From contig DKME01000101.1 of assembly GCA_002469525.1 (NCBI GenBank), positions 16,334 through 31,193 on the forward strand: 14,860 bases of DNA, in the 5' to 3' direction. The stretch's first letter is position 1. The number at the start of each line of letters is the position of its first letter. Below are positions 1-7,285 of the stretch, piece by piece. The position numbers and the translations under genes are program-made. Source of the DNA: Actinobacteria bacterium UBA7422. GTDB lineage: Bacteria; Actinomycetota; Actinomycetes; S36-B12. A model generated the notes under the pieces. The model made no database searches. It saw only the letters and a program-made list of their open reading frames with translations, and was not told the origin of the DNA.

Positions 1-162
1 CGAGTGCGCCGGTTGGTGCCCATCTTGGCGCTCGCGCACCTGTTGGGTGTTCTTGTTCAATTCTGTTGCAAACTGGCCAGATGAGTCAGTTGATCGGGCA
101 GGACCAGCGAACACTGCTGCGTCTGCGGCGGTGCTAGCCGAAATGGTGGCCACCGTTGTCAT
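1..162 (-). CDS. Probable FliK hook-length control protein, N-terminal fragment
   Basis: An open frame starts with ATG at 160-162 and runs off the window edge, giving 54 residues. The start overlaps the fliJ stop in a 4-bp ATGA, and a purine-rich AAAGGGGAAAG lies just upstream as a ribosome binding site. The fragment is rich in Ala, Thr, Ser and Gln (beginning MTTVATISAS) and contains a short FATEL stretch of the kind seen near the start of several secreted flagellar proteins. I infer FliK only from position: fliK commonly follows fliJ in fliFGHIJK operons. FliK sequences are poorly conserved at the N-terminus, so the fragment itself does not prove it. That a coupled coding gene starts here is much more certain than its name. 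Confidence 0.6.
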   Translation of the reverse strand, partial: MTTVATISASTAADAAVFAGPARSTDSSGQFATELNKNTQQVRERQDGHQPAHS

Positions 163-608
163 GAGTCTTTCCCCTTTTTAGTAGGTCCTTGTTTGCGATA
201 AAAAATTATGTTTCGGGCCCGCTCATCTGAATCGAGTCGCTCTGCCCGGTCGCTGGCAAGGTCGGCAGCATCTTGCTCGCGATCCACCATTCGCTGACTG
301 ATCTCCCGATCTTGGTCGGTGGCCAGCCATGCTCGACGCGCGTTCTCAGCGCGCATTTGCGCCAGCATTAATGAGTCGTTGATTTGTCGGATGTAGGCCA
401 CTGAACTGGATCGCTGGGCTGCAATGAATTTCATGTCCTCGACCCGGCGCCGGCCCTCGAGCATTAGTTCAGCCAGATTGGAAGATGCTTCCTCCAGTTG
501 AAAATTTAACCCGGCAACGGCCACTCGTTCGACTCCTAAGGCGGCAAGCGCTTGGCTTTGCTTGGCTTTACGGACCTTGAGCAAGACATCGAGATTGCGG
601 TTTTTCAT
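159..608 (-). CDS. fliJ: Flagellar export protein FliJ
   Basis: This 149-aa protein is almost entirely predicted alpha helix, rich in Ala, Arg, Glu, Gln and Asp with heptad-like hydrophobic spacing. That fits FliJ, whose family members are about 145-150 aa. FliJ is the coiled-coil stalk that inserts into the FliI ATPase ring and links it to the export gate, and it also escorts chaperones. The N-terminus (KNRNLDVLLKVRKAKQSQAL) resembles the family's opening 'L..ll.vr...e..a..al' pattern, and the tail is lysine-rich. The ATG at 608 overlaps the fliI stop in an ATGA, and the fliJ stop overlaps the next gene in the same way. Sequence similarity within this family is weak, so position between fliI and the fliK-like start carries much of the call. 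Confidence 0.85.
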   Translation of the reverse strand: MKNRNLDVLLKVRKAKQSQALAALGVERVAVAGLNFQLEEASSNLAELMLEGRRRVEDMKFIAAQRSSSVAYIRQINDSLMLAQMRAENARRAWLATDQDREISQRMVDREQDAADLASDRAERLDSDERARNIIFYRKQGPTKKGKDS

Positions 609-1909
609 TGCGCACCTACCAATCCGAGGAGTTGCTGATGGGATAGGTCAAGGCTGGGGACTTCGTGGGTGGGCTGCCGAAGAAATGCATTGATGCGTGG
701 CATGAGTGCAATGGCTCGGTCCACGTCTGGGTTGGACCCGTTCACGTAGGCACCGACCTCCACCAATACCCGAGCTTCCCGATACGCCGCTAGAAGTTTT
801 TTCAACTCGGCACCGCTCGCCTGAACGTCGCCGGTGGTCACATGTGGTGCGACTCGGGAAACTGACCCGAGTACATCAATTGCCGGGTAGTGATTTGCCG
901 TGGCTAATTCCCGGTCCAAAACAATGTGTCCGTCCAGGATTGATCGAGCGCTGTCAGCAACTGGATCTTGGAGGTCATCGCCCTCAATGAGAACGGTGTA
1001 AATCCCGGTGATGGTGCCCACACTTGACGCACCGGCCCGCTCGAGTAACCGAGGCAGCATGGCAAAGGCGGATGGCGGATATGCGCGGGCAGCGGGTGGC
1101 TCACCGGCAGAAAGTCCCACCTCGCGCTGTGCGGTCATGGTGCGGGTAATGCTGTCAATGAACAATAGAACGTTTTTCCCTTGGTCACGAAAATGCTCCG
1201 CCACGCGAGTCGCCGTGGAAGCCGCCTGAAGTCGCACCATGGGTGGCATGTCGGAGGTGGCCACCACAACCACTGACTTAGCCAGACCTTCGGGGCCTAG
1301 GTCGTTCTCAATAAATTCCAGCACCTCACGCCCGCGCTCGCCAACCAGGCCCACGACAACCACATCGGCTGATGTATTTCGGGCCATCATGGACATCAGG
1401 GTGGACTTGCCCACACCCGATCCGGCAAAGATCCCGATTCGTTGGCCGCGACCAATGGGAATCAAGGTATCAATTGCTCGAACTCCCACATGCAATTGCT
1501 GAGTAATGCGCTGGCGGGAAAGTGGCGATGGAGCTTGGTTGGTGGTGGTCAATAACGGCATGACCGGCAGGGGACCTTTGTCGTCAATTGGACTGCCGAG
1601 GGCATCAATTACCCGCCCAAGTAGTTGATCGCCAATAGGAACTCGTACCGGTGCATTTGTGGCCCGAGCGGTAACCCCGGGTGCCACTCCGGACATTTCA
1701 CCAAGGGGCATGCAGGCTAAGCGATCACCAGAAATTCCGACCACCTGAGCGAGTAGACTTTTCCCTTGAATGTCCAAATCGAGTACGTCACCGATTGCGG
1801 ACCGGACTCCTTCGAGCCAAATTGTTAAGCCGTTGACGCCAACGACTTCACCGCTCACGGAAAGTCGAATTGAGTCCCGGCCACGTTCGAGGGTCTGTTG
1901 GAGGTTCAC
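605..1909 (-). CDS. fliI: Flagellum-specific ATPase FliI
   Basis: FliI is the cytoplasmic ATPase of flagellar type III export, homologous to F1-ATPase beta. The 434-aa product is full length for the family. Residues 1-90 form the N-terminal beta-barrel, followed by the nucleotide-binding core. Walker A is GSGVGKST at 163-170, the catalytic-glutamate segment GLVGERGREV at 187-196, and Walker B VLLFIDSITR at 247-256. YPAIDVLGSVSR at 341-352 matches the alpha/beta-type ATPase signature region, and a helical C-terminal domain follows. The start is GTG at 1909 and overlaps the fliH stop (GTGA); the end overlaps fliJ (ATGA), so FliH, FliI and FliJ are probably translationally coupled. All key residues look intact. 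The flagellar rather than non-flagellar secretion assignment comes from the neighbours. Confidence 0.97.
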   Translation of the reverse strand: MNLQQTLERGRDSIRLSVSGEVVGVNGLTIWLEGVRSAIGDVLDLDIQGKSLLAQVVGISGDRLACMPLGEMSGVAPGVTARATNAPVRVPIGDQLLGRVIDALGSPIDDKGPLPVMPLLTTTNQAPSPLSRQRITQQLHVGVRAIDTLIPIGRGQRIGIFAGSGVGKSTLMSMMARNTSADVVVVGLVGERGREVLEFIENDLGPEGLAKSVVVVATSDMPPMVRLQAASTATRVAEHFRDQGKNVLLFIDSITRTMTAQREVGLSAGEPPAARAYPPSAFAMLPRLLERAGASSVGTITGIYTVLIEGDDLQDPVADSARSILDGHIVLDRELATANHYPAIDVLGSVSRVAPHVTTGDVQASGAELKKLLAAYREARVLVEVGAYVNGSNPDVDRAIALMPRINAFLRQPTHEVPSLDLSHQQLLGLVGAQ

Positions 1910-2685
1910 GTGGAAAGCGCCTCCTTGAGTTGATCAATCCGTTGGGAGATTTGCGAATCAACCCGAGTGCAGCCACTGGTCACCACAGCACCGTGAATTT
2001 CGACCGAGTCATCAGCCAACAGGCGAACCGGACGCTGGAGTGTTTCGTCAAAGTTAATGTCCAAGCTCTGAACTAGTTCGAGATCGGTTGGGTGCAGGGA
2101 CACGCGCACTTCGGAGTGACCCGGTATTTCGGCAACGGCGATACTAATTGAGTTGATCACGTGTGCTTTGTCCGCGGAAAGTTCCGCTCCAATAAGTTCT
2201 TCGACCAGCTCAACAACTACATTGCCCAAATTCTTGCCCACCTCGGTGTAGACCGGGATCGTGGCCGACTCGATGGATGACAGTCCACTTGCCATGGTGC
2301 GCAGGGCCATGTCCAACTTGTTTTTCAGCTCAGCGTGTTCCAACATAATCGCAGTGTGTTCAACCAGGAGTTCTGCGCGGACTTCAGCAATCATCTCCTC
2401 GCGACCCTCGCTGTAACCCGCGGCGAAACCGGCCTCGTGACCGTTTTTGGTACCAGTGGCAAACCCAGCATCAAATCCAGCATCAAATCCGCGAGCGGTT
2501 GCACGGGAAGCAGATTCGGCGGTGAAATCTGACGTGAGTTCCTCGGAGGAGAGGTGCCCGTCTTCGGTGTCAGAATCGGGGACAAGATCAACCGGGATCA
2601 GGCGTAATTCGCTGTCAAACCGAGTCGCCGTGAGGGCACGAGCCTCCGCCGGAGTGACGCGGGTGGCGCTAAGCGACGAAGTCAT
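1906..2685 (-). CDS. fliH: Flagellar assembly protein FliH (FliI regulator)
   Basis: FliH binds FliI, restrains its ATPase and tethers the ATPase to the C-ring. I start it at ATG 2685, giving 259 aa and a 17-bp overlap with the end of fliG. The frame is open further upstream to 2832, but the extra residues would lie wholly inside fliG and look like a shadow. Residues 66-94 carry glycine at every fourth position (G66, 70, 74, 78, 82, 86, 90, 94), seven consecutive GxxxG units, a known hallmark of the FliH/YscL family. Residues 150-259 fit the C-terminal globular domain that contacts FliI. In the DNA, one FDAG unit is an exact 12-bp duplication at 2467-2490. The product ends at the GTGA overlap with fliI. 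Confidence 0.92.
   Translation of the reverse strand: MTSSLSATRVTPAEARALTATRFDSELRLIPVDLVPDSDTEDGHLSSEELTSDFTAESASRATARGFDAGFDAGFATGTKNGHEAGFAAGYSEGREEMIAEVRAELLVEHTAIMLEHAELKNKLDMALRTMASGLSSIESATIPVYTEVGKNLGNVVVELVEELIGAELSADKAHVINSISIAVAEIPGHSEVRVSLHPTDLELVQSLDINFDETLQRPVRLLADDSVEIHGAVVTSGCTRVDSQISQRIDQLKEALST
2467..2490 (-). repeat. 12-bp exact tandem duplication inside the fliH GxxxG region
   Basis: AGCATCAAATCC occurs twice back to back on the + strand (2467-2478 and 2479-2490). In the fliH frame it encodes two adjacent Gly-Phe-Asp-Ala blocks. Identity at all 12 bases, including wobble positions, suggests a recent slippage duplication that lengthened the glycine-repeat helix by one unit. 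Confidence 0.85.
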
Positions 2686-3691
2686 CGTCACCACCGCCGA
2701 CGCTGATCTCAATATCGCCCTTTTCGTCAAGTCGGCGGATAACAGCCACAATTTTTCCTTGGGCTTCCTCCACACTGCTGCGGCGAACCCGGCCCATGAT
2801 TTCCAATTCCTCTTCCAGCATGTTTGCCGCACGAGTGGAAAGATTTCGAAGGACCTTTTCGTGGACTTCGGTGCTCACGCCCTTCAAGGACATGGCGAGA
2901 TCTTGGGGACTGACCTCACGGAGAATCAGCTGCAGTGACCGGTCATCAACTTTCGCAATATCTTCAAAGAGGAACAGGTGCGAGCGAATATATTCCGCCA
3001 ACTTCGGGTCGCGCTCTTCAATACTCTCGAGGAGAACTTTCTCGGTCTGTCGATCGGTGCGCTGAATAATACTGATCAAGGGATCAATACCGCCGATATA
3101 AGATGATTCCGTTGTGACCAGCACATTGGACATTTTGCGTTGCAGCACGGATTCGACCAAGCGGACAGAGTCCGGATTGACCCGACCCATGACGCCAATT
3201 CTACCGGCGACCGATCCTTGGGTTTCATCTTGCAGGGAACAAAGAACTGAAGAGGCTAGATCTGACGGCAAGTAGGCGAGAACAACAGCAATTATCTGCG
3301 GGTGCTCTTCTTTGATGAAAGACAAGATCTGCGAGGAGTCCATTTTGCGCATGAAGTGAAATGGTTGCTCAGCAATCGAACTCACCAATTGCTCGAACAT
3401 TTCATCTGCTTCGGTCGGTTCAAAGACCATGTCGAGCAAATCTCGAGCGACATCGAGGCCGCCACTGCCCGCCATCCGGGTGCTCGCGGCGTAAGTGATG
3501 AACTCGCGGATAATTTCTAATGCAAGGTTTGGGTCTACTTCTTTGAGTCGGGCAACTTCACCCGCGATAGTTTGAATATCGTCATTGGGCAATTGCGCAA
3601 ACACCGGTCGGGCTGCGGCGGGACCGAGTTGAGCCACGATCACGGCAGCTTTATAAGAAGGCGTGATCTCTTCGGGGCGGATAGGAGCCAT
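2669..3691 (-). CDS. fliG: Flagellar motor switch protein FliG
   Basis: FliG couples stator torque to the MS ring and sets the rotation direction. The 340-aa product has all three domains: an N-terminal FliF-binding domain (about 1-95), a middle domain with the EHPQ motif at 129-132, and a C-terminal armadillo/torque domain. The middle-to-C linker region contains IGGIDPLISII (199-209), and LFLFEDI begins at 239. Aligning the C-terminal helix with E. coli FliG from memory (offset +6), the charged torque residues K264, R281 and R297 correspond to K270, R287 and R303. The DD pair (288/289) becomes E294/E295, so charge is kept. ATG at 3691 follows the fliF stop by 9 bp. The 3' end overlaps fliH by 17 bp. 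Confidence 0.97.
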   Translation of the reverse strand: MAPIRPEEITPSYKAAVIVAQLGPAAARPVFAQLPNDDIQTIAGEVARLKEVDPNLALEIIREFITYAASTRMAGSGGLDVARDLLDMVFEPTEADEMFEQLVSSIAEQPFHFMRKMDSSQILSFIKEEHPQIIAVVLAYLPSDLASSVLCSLQDETQGSVAGRIGVMGRVNPDSVRLVESVLQRKMSNVLVTTESSYIGGIDPLISIIQRTDRQTEKVLLESIEERDPKLAEYIRSHLFLFEDIAKVDDRSLQLILREVSPQDLAMSLKGVSTEVHEKVLRNLSTRAANMLEEELEIMGRVRRSSVEEAQGKIVAVIRRLDEKGDIEISVGGGDDDFVA

Positions 3692-3700
3692 GGACCCGAC

Positions 3701-5314
3701 CTACTTCGCAATCCAGGTGCGCAGTACTTGAGCGACCTGCTCGGGTTCTTCGGTGGCAAAGTCTCGCAGTGAGTCATAGGTCGCTGATCCCGGGCTCTTG
3801 ATATAGGTCGGAACGATTTCTTCTTCCGGCGTGGCCATTCCGCCCGCACCGACTGCAACGGGAACGGCAGGTGCATAGATCGGATTACCGTCTTCATCGA
3901 GGCGCTCTAGGGTTACCGGGCCACCAAATCCTTGGGCTTCCAGCATCTCCATGTCGATCATGGTCCGGCGCTGGCGACGAAGTGAGAGCACACCCAAAAT
4001 TATGACCGCCAAGACCAGGACGGCAATACCAATTTGGCGTCCAAGATCAAACAGCGCGGCAGATTCTTCAGCGGCCAGAGCCTCAGCAGCTGCCGCCTCG
4101 GCAGCTTCAGCCGCGGTGGTGTCAAAAGCGACCTGCGAAACCTGGATTGCGTCGCCGCGTTCCACATTAAGACCGACGGCGTTGGCCACAATCGCCTCAA
4201 CCTCTCCGAAGGTAGCTGCTGGAACTGCGGCATCCACCAGAACTGCAACCGTGAGCCGGCGAATGTCTCCGGGTGCGCCAATTCTTTCCGTGATGGTGCT
4301 ATTGATCGGATTCGTCTGTGTCTCAGAAGCTTTTTCATAATCATTCTGGGAATCGGTGGTGGTTCCTTCACCGACGACAATCGGAGGCTCGCCCACGACG
4401 GGACCGTCGCTCGCGCTGTTATCCGTTGCCGTGTAAGTCTCGGTTGTTGTCTGTCCGGTGAGTGGAGGCAACTCTTCGGGGTAGGCGTATTCCTGCGTAG
4501 TGGTAGACCGTTGGTCAAATTCCAGATCAGCATTCACGATCACACTGGAAACACCAGGGCCGAGAACCTTGTCCAGCATCGCTTGTGCGGATGCAATCAA
4601 GCCCTCCTCGATGCGGGCAGCCTGGGACACCGATGCTGCGCCAGCCACTCCGCCACCGGAGAGCAACATGCCGGAAGAGTCTGTGACACTCACTTTGTCT
4701 GGGGTTAGTCCAGGTACCGCAGAAGCAACCAAATTGGTAATTGCTTGGACCTGCTCGCCATCGAGGATTTGACCTCCACCCATCACAATGAGGACAGATG
4801 CCGTTGGTTTATCTGATGCCTGGGTAAACACCGTTTCAGCGGGAATAGCAAGGTGCACGGTTGCGGACCGCACACCATCAATGCCTTCAATGGTTGAGGA
4901 CAGTTCACCCTCGAGGGCGCGTTGGAAAGTGACATTTTGCATGAATTGAGAGGTGGTCATGCCTTGTTCATCAAGCAGGGAGTAGCCGCTACCGGCGTCA
5001 GCCGGTAGTCCGGCCGCACTCATGGCCAGTCGGGCGGTAGATACGTCTTCTGGGGCAACAAGGATCTGAGTACCGCCTGAGTTGAGTTCGTAGGTAGTGC
5101 CAAGTGCATCAAGTTCTTCAGAGATCGCGACCGCGTCCTCACTGGACAAATTCGAGTACAACGGGGTCAGGGGGGATGCGGTCACGCGCAGCAGTAGAAC
5201 TGCGCCCACGAGCAAAGCGAGCACCCCGATGACGATCGCGGTGATCTGTCCCGGGGTGAATTGGCGGAGGGTGGTTACCACACGGGTGCCGTAGATTTTC
5301 AGGGTCTCAATCAC
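3701..5314 (-). CDS. fliF: Flagellar MS-ring protein FliF
   Basis: FliF forms the membrane-embedded MS ring on which the flagellum is built. The 537-aa product, near family length, has a first membrane helix at about 24-44 and ring-building motifs from about 45 to 265. The segment with LGTTYEL, QNVTFQRALEGELSSTI (127-143) and VRSATVHLAIP (148-158) is typical YscJ/FliF. An acidic/Thr-rich region follows (about 270-340). A second membrane helix lies at about 427-446, and the cytoplasmic tail ends in the FliG-binding motif FATEEPEQVAQVLRTWIAK (519-537). Just before the second helix is an Ala/Glu-rich stretch (401-420). The GTG start at 5314 overlaps the fliE stop in a GTGA. Confidence 0.97.
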   Translation of the reverse strand: MIETLKIYGTRVVTTLRQFTPGQITAIVIGVLALLVGAVLLLRVTASPLTPLYSNLSSEDAVAISEELDALGTTYELNSGGTQILVAPEDVSTARLAMSAAGLPADAGSGYSLLDEQGMTTSQFMQNVTFQRALEGELSSTIEGIDGVRSATVHLAIPAETVFTQASDKPTASVLIVMGGGQILDGEQVQAITNLVASAVPGLTPDKVSVTDSSGMLLSGGGVAGAASVSQAARIEEGLIASAQAMLDKVLGPGVSSVIVNADLEFDQRSTTTQEYAYPEELPPLTGQTTTETYTATDNSASDGPVVGEPPIVVGEGTTTDSQNDYEKASETQTNPINSTITERIGAPGDIRRLTVAVLVDAAVPAATFGEVEAIVANAVGLNVERGDAIQVSQVAFDTTAAEAAEAAAAEALAAEESAALFDLGRQIGIAVLVLAVIILGVLSLRRQRRTMIDMEMLEAQGFGGPVTLERLDEDGNPIYAPAVPVAVGAGGMATPEEEIVPTYIKSPGSATYDSLRDFATEEPEQVAQVLRTWIAK

Positions 5315-5673
5315 AGTGGCATCCTCATGATTTCATTGAAGGCTTCCAGTGCTTTATTCCGCACGGCGACCGCGGTCTGGGTAGCAATTGATGCTTCCTG
5401 TGCCGCCATGAGGTATTCATGTGGGTTCTTGAGTTCACCGGTGGCAACCTTGGTGGCAAGTGCGTCAGAGTTCTGTTGGAGTGCGCCCAATTGATCCATT
5501 GCGCTTGCCAAGCTAGATCCAAAGTCCAATCCGGTGCCTGCGCTGGTGACCGCACCACCAACCCCGGTCGTCTGAGACGGGATGGCACTCGGGCTGATAC
5601 TTGGGCTCGGGGGTGCCGGTGGCAGTGGTGGTAACGGTGCGGCGAGGGAAACTCCGGGAATGCTGAAGGCCAT
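5311..5673 (-). CDS. fliE: Flagellar hook-basal body protein FliE
   Basis: FliE joins the MS ring to the proximal rod and is an early export substrate. The last 80 residues are recognisable: an amphipathic stretch with FGSSLASAMDQLGALQQNSDAL, then AAQEASIATQTAVAVRNKALEAFNEIMRMP, which matches the conserved FliE C-terminus ending in an E-[IV]-M-x-M-type motif. The first 40 residues are unusual: about 10-35 form a proline/serine-rich run (PLPPLPPAPPSPS) not expected in ordinary FliE, bringing the length to 120 aa against the usual 100-110. ATG 5673 lies 3 bp after the flgC stop; the stop overlaps the fliF start. Confidence 0.93.
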   Translation of the reverse strand: MAFSIPGVSLAAPLPPLPPAPPSPSISPSAIPSQTTGVGGAVTSAGTGLDFGSSLASAMDQLGALQQNSDALATKVATGELKNPHEYLMAAQEASIATQTAVAVRNKALEAFNEIMRMPL

Positions 5674-5676
5674 GGG

Positions 5677-6099
5677 TTATCTGCCTAACTGAAGTGCGGC
5701 TTGGTAAGCCTCGGTCGCGCGTTGAACTACCGCTAGGTTTGCCTGATAGCCGCGCTGAGCAATAATCATGTCGGCCATCTCGGTCGTCAAGTCAATGTCA
5801 GGACGGCGAACGTACCCATCTGCGTTAGCAAGTACATTTTCCGGATCGTAAGTGACCAGCCCCACTGCTGAAGAGGATTCCACCATGGTGAAGGAGACAC
5901 CCGCCCCTACGGTGCCACCGGTGCCGACCATGCTGGGTGCAGGCGAAGTATTTGAGCTGCCGACAACCGATTGGCGCCGCACGGCACCTTCTTCCATGGT
6001 GCGGACCGTGTTGACATTGGCCACATTGTGCGCAATCGCGTCCAGCGAGTTCTTATAGAAGTTAACGCCGGTGCTGGCGATATTAAAAATCGATAACAT
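5677..6099 (-). CDS. flgC: Flagellar basal-body rod protein FlgC
   Basis: FlgC is a proximal rod subunit exported by the flagellar apparatus. The 140-aa product has the rod/hook N-terminal motif (SLDAIAHNVANVNTVRT, about residues 18-34) with the characteristic ANN-like NVANVNT. The C-terminal axial-protein helix includes YVRRPDIDLTTEMADMI and QRGYQANLAVVQRATEAYQAAL (about 96-136), both diagnostic for FlgC/FlgG-type proteins. Length is normal. It follows flgB with a 2-bp gap and precedes fliE by 3 bp, the usual flgB-flgC-fliE order of Gram-positive and spirochaete operons. Nothing appears missing. Confidence 0.96.
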   Translation of the reverse strand: MLSIFNIASTGVNFYKNSLDAIAHNVANVNTVRTMEEGAVRRQSVVGSSNTSPAPSMVGTGGTVGAGVSFTMVESSSAVGLVTYDPENVLANADGYVRRPDIDLTTEMADMIIAQRGYQANLAVVQRATEAYQAALQLGR

Positions 6100-6101
6100 G
6101 A

Positions 6102-6458
6102 TTAGCTACCACCCAACACGTAACGGATGGCATTGAATCTGCCCTCGGCAGCGCGCAATGCGAGTTCTAGCCGCAAATTCGTTTCGGTTCCCAGCAGTGT
6201 CTGTTCTTCGAGACTGACATTGTTGCCATCCTGCTTACGAGGAGCTTCAGAGGCAGCGGTGCTCATGAAACTTTGAGTCGTGGCTGAGCCGATACCGGGC
6301 ATTTCCAGGGCCGCGCTCAGGGCGCCCTCAAATTCCACATTGGTTGCCGTGAAATTGGGCGTAGACATGTTGGATACGTTATTGGCAATGGCTTCTTGAC
6401 GCATCATTAATCCGTCAAGTGCGATGCGAACCGCCGGATTTACCAAACCAAGGTCCAT
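6102..6458 (-). CDS. flgB: Flagellar basal-body rod protein FlgB
   Basis: FlgB is the rod subunit nearest the MS ring. The 118-aa product contains LMMRQEAIANNVSNMSTPNF (about 17-36), the classic FlgB segment in which ANN(V/I)SN is followed by a TPNF/TPGY turn, and then VEFEGAL. The C-terminal part (DGNNVSLEEQ, then ETNLRLELALRAAEGRFNAIRYVL) matches the family helix. ATG 6458 heads the basal-body operon. It is preceded by a 146-bp intergenic region with a sigma-28-like promoter at 6534-6560. The ribosome binding site is only a weak GGGG about 7 bases upstream of the ATG. A second small frame overlaps this start (see findings). Confidence 0.95.
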   Translation of the reverse strand: MDLGLVNPAVRIALDGLMMRQEAIANNVSNMSTPNFTATNVEFEGALSAALEMPGIGSATTQSFMSTAASEAPRKQDGNNVSLEEQTLLGTETNLRLELALRAAEGRFNAIRYVLGGS

Positions 6459-6533
6459 GTGAAACCCCGTTCACCAATTAAGGTAATTGGGCCAAATCCA
6501 TGGCGAATACGACGAGCTTCCTGCTCATAGGAG

Positions 6534-6560
6534 TTATCGGCTAGACGGCGAGCCATCTGA
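6534..6560 (-). promoter_or_regulatory. Sigma-28 (FliA/WhiG-type) promoter for the flgB operon
   Basis: On the minus strand GCCGATAA (6541 to 6534) is an exact match to the FliA -10 consensus. Exactly 15 bp upstream is TCAG (6560 to 6557), close to the TAAA/TCAA -35. The predicted start is near 6527, leaving a leader of about 70 nt before flgB. The same arrangement precedes flgN at 14226-14252, which strengthens both calls. Confidence 0.6.
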
Positions 6561-6576
6561 GAGTTTTTTCTCAGAT
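6555..6576. repeat. Perfect 8-bp inverted repeat over the flgB promoter -35
   Basis: ATCTGAGA (6555-6562) and TCTCAGAT (6569-6576) are perfect inverted copies separated by 6 nt (GTTTTT). The repeat lies 29 bp after the nlpC stop and one arm contains the -35 TCAG. No T-run follows on the minus strand, so it is not a classic intrinsic terminator for nlpC. An operator or an mRNA 3'-end hairpin are both possible. Confidence 0.6.
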
Positions 6577-6604
6577 CGACCCTATTGTTTTTGAAACCGA
6601 GAAA

Positions 6605-7285
6605 TTAGCCGTTAAATGGGCCGGCCAGACGCCGGATTCCCACTAGTTTTTCCGCGCTCACTTCGCTGATTCGGGTGCCCGCACTTGGATTGGCGGCCTC
6701 GACCATGCGACCATCGCCGAGATAGAGACCAACGTGGTTAACCTTGAGCGCAGACGGATCTAGGTTGTGCCCAGAAGGCTCGTGGAAGAAGACCAGGTCG
6801 CCAGCTCGGGCATCTTTGAGGGAGGCCACCGGTTCACCGACCTTTATTTGTTGCCAGGACACCGGTGGGATCGAGAGTCCGTGTTGCTGGGCAATCCATT
6901 CGGTAAAAGCGGCACAATCCCAACCGGTTTTGGGGTTATTTCCACCGGCGACATACGGCACCCCAACAAAGTTGACCGCATACTCAGACATTCGTGAGCC
7001 AAGTTCGGCATCCGTTGACAACAATCCCGAGCCAGCAGGCTGGGCCAATGGGTCCATCTGACTTTGTGAGCTGGATAAACCCGCGGCGCCCGGTAGGCCA
7101 GGCGTCTGTCCGGTCACGGTGGCGAGGGCGGACTCAAAATCAACCGCTGTTGGGCTGAGAAGTTGCGAGTTGGCGGGGATGGGTTGGGTCCCAGCCATCG
7201 GTGCTGCGTACCCGCTTTGCAGTGGGGGCATGTTGAGTCGAGACCGGATCTCCCCGATCCGCGCCATGACTTCATTAACACTCAC
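6605..7285 (-). CDS. NlpC/P60-family cell-wall peptidase of the flagellar cluster
   Basis: This is a probable peptidoglycan endopeptidase that opens the wall for the growing rod, standing in for the muramidase role of FlgJ. I start it at GTG 7285 because GGGAG sits 5 bases upstream; the frame is open back to a GTG at 7318 that lacks such a site. In the 226-aa product, residues 95-226 form the NlpC/P60 domain: catalytic C124 in GWDCAAF, H184 in VNHVGLYLG and E196 in MVEAAN. The His-to-Glu spacing of 12 equals that of the Cys-His-Glu triad of mycobacterial RipA as I recall it. The N-terminus MSVNEVMARIGEIRSRL is amphipathic, and residues 21-95 are Pro/Ser/Gly/Gln-rich. There is no signal peptide, so export through the flagellar type III route is my inference. 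Confidence 0.85.
   Translation of the reverse strand: MSVNEVMARIGEIRSRLNMPPLQSGYAAPMAGTQPIPANSQLLSPTAVDFESALATVTGQTPGLPGAAGLSSSQSQMDPLAQPAGSGLLSTDAELGSRMSEYAVNFVGVPYVAGGNNPKTGWDCAAFTEWIAQQHGLSIPPVSWQQIKVGEPVASLKDARAGDLVFFHEPSGHNLDPSALKVNHVGLYLGDGRMVEAANPSAGTRISEVSAEKLVGIRRLAGPFNG

Noticed and set aside
1008..1502. Plus-strand open frames across fliI
   Set aside because: They are antisense shadows of a strongly conserved ATPase gene, with low-complexity translations and no initiation signals.
2685..2832. Upstream extension of fliH
   Set aside because: The extra 49 residues lie entirely within fliG in another frame and do not resemble FliH; ATG 2685 gives a normal FliH and an ordinary short overlap.
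3090..3105. GCCGATAT resembling a sigma-28 -10 on the plus strand
   Set aside because: It lies deep inside fliG on the opposite strand, without a matching -35 at 15 bp and with no plus-strand gene downstream.
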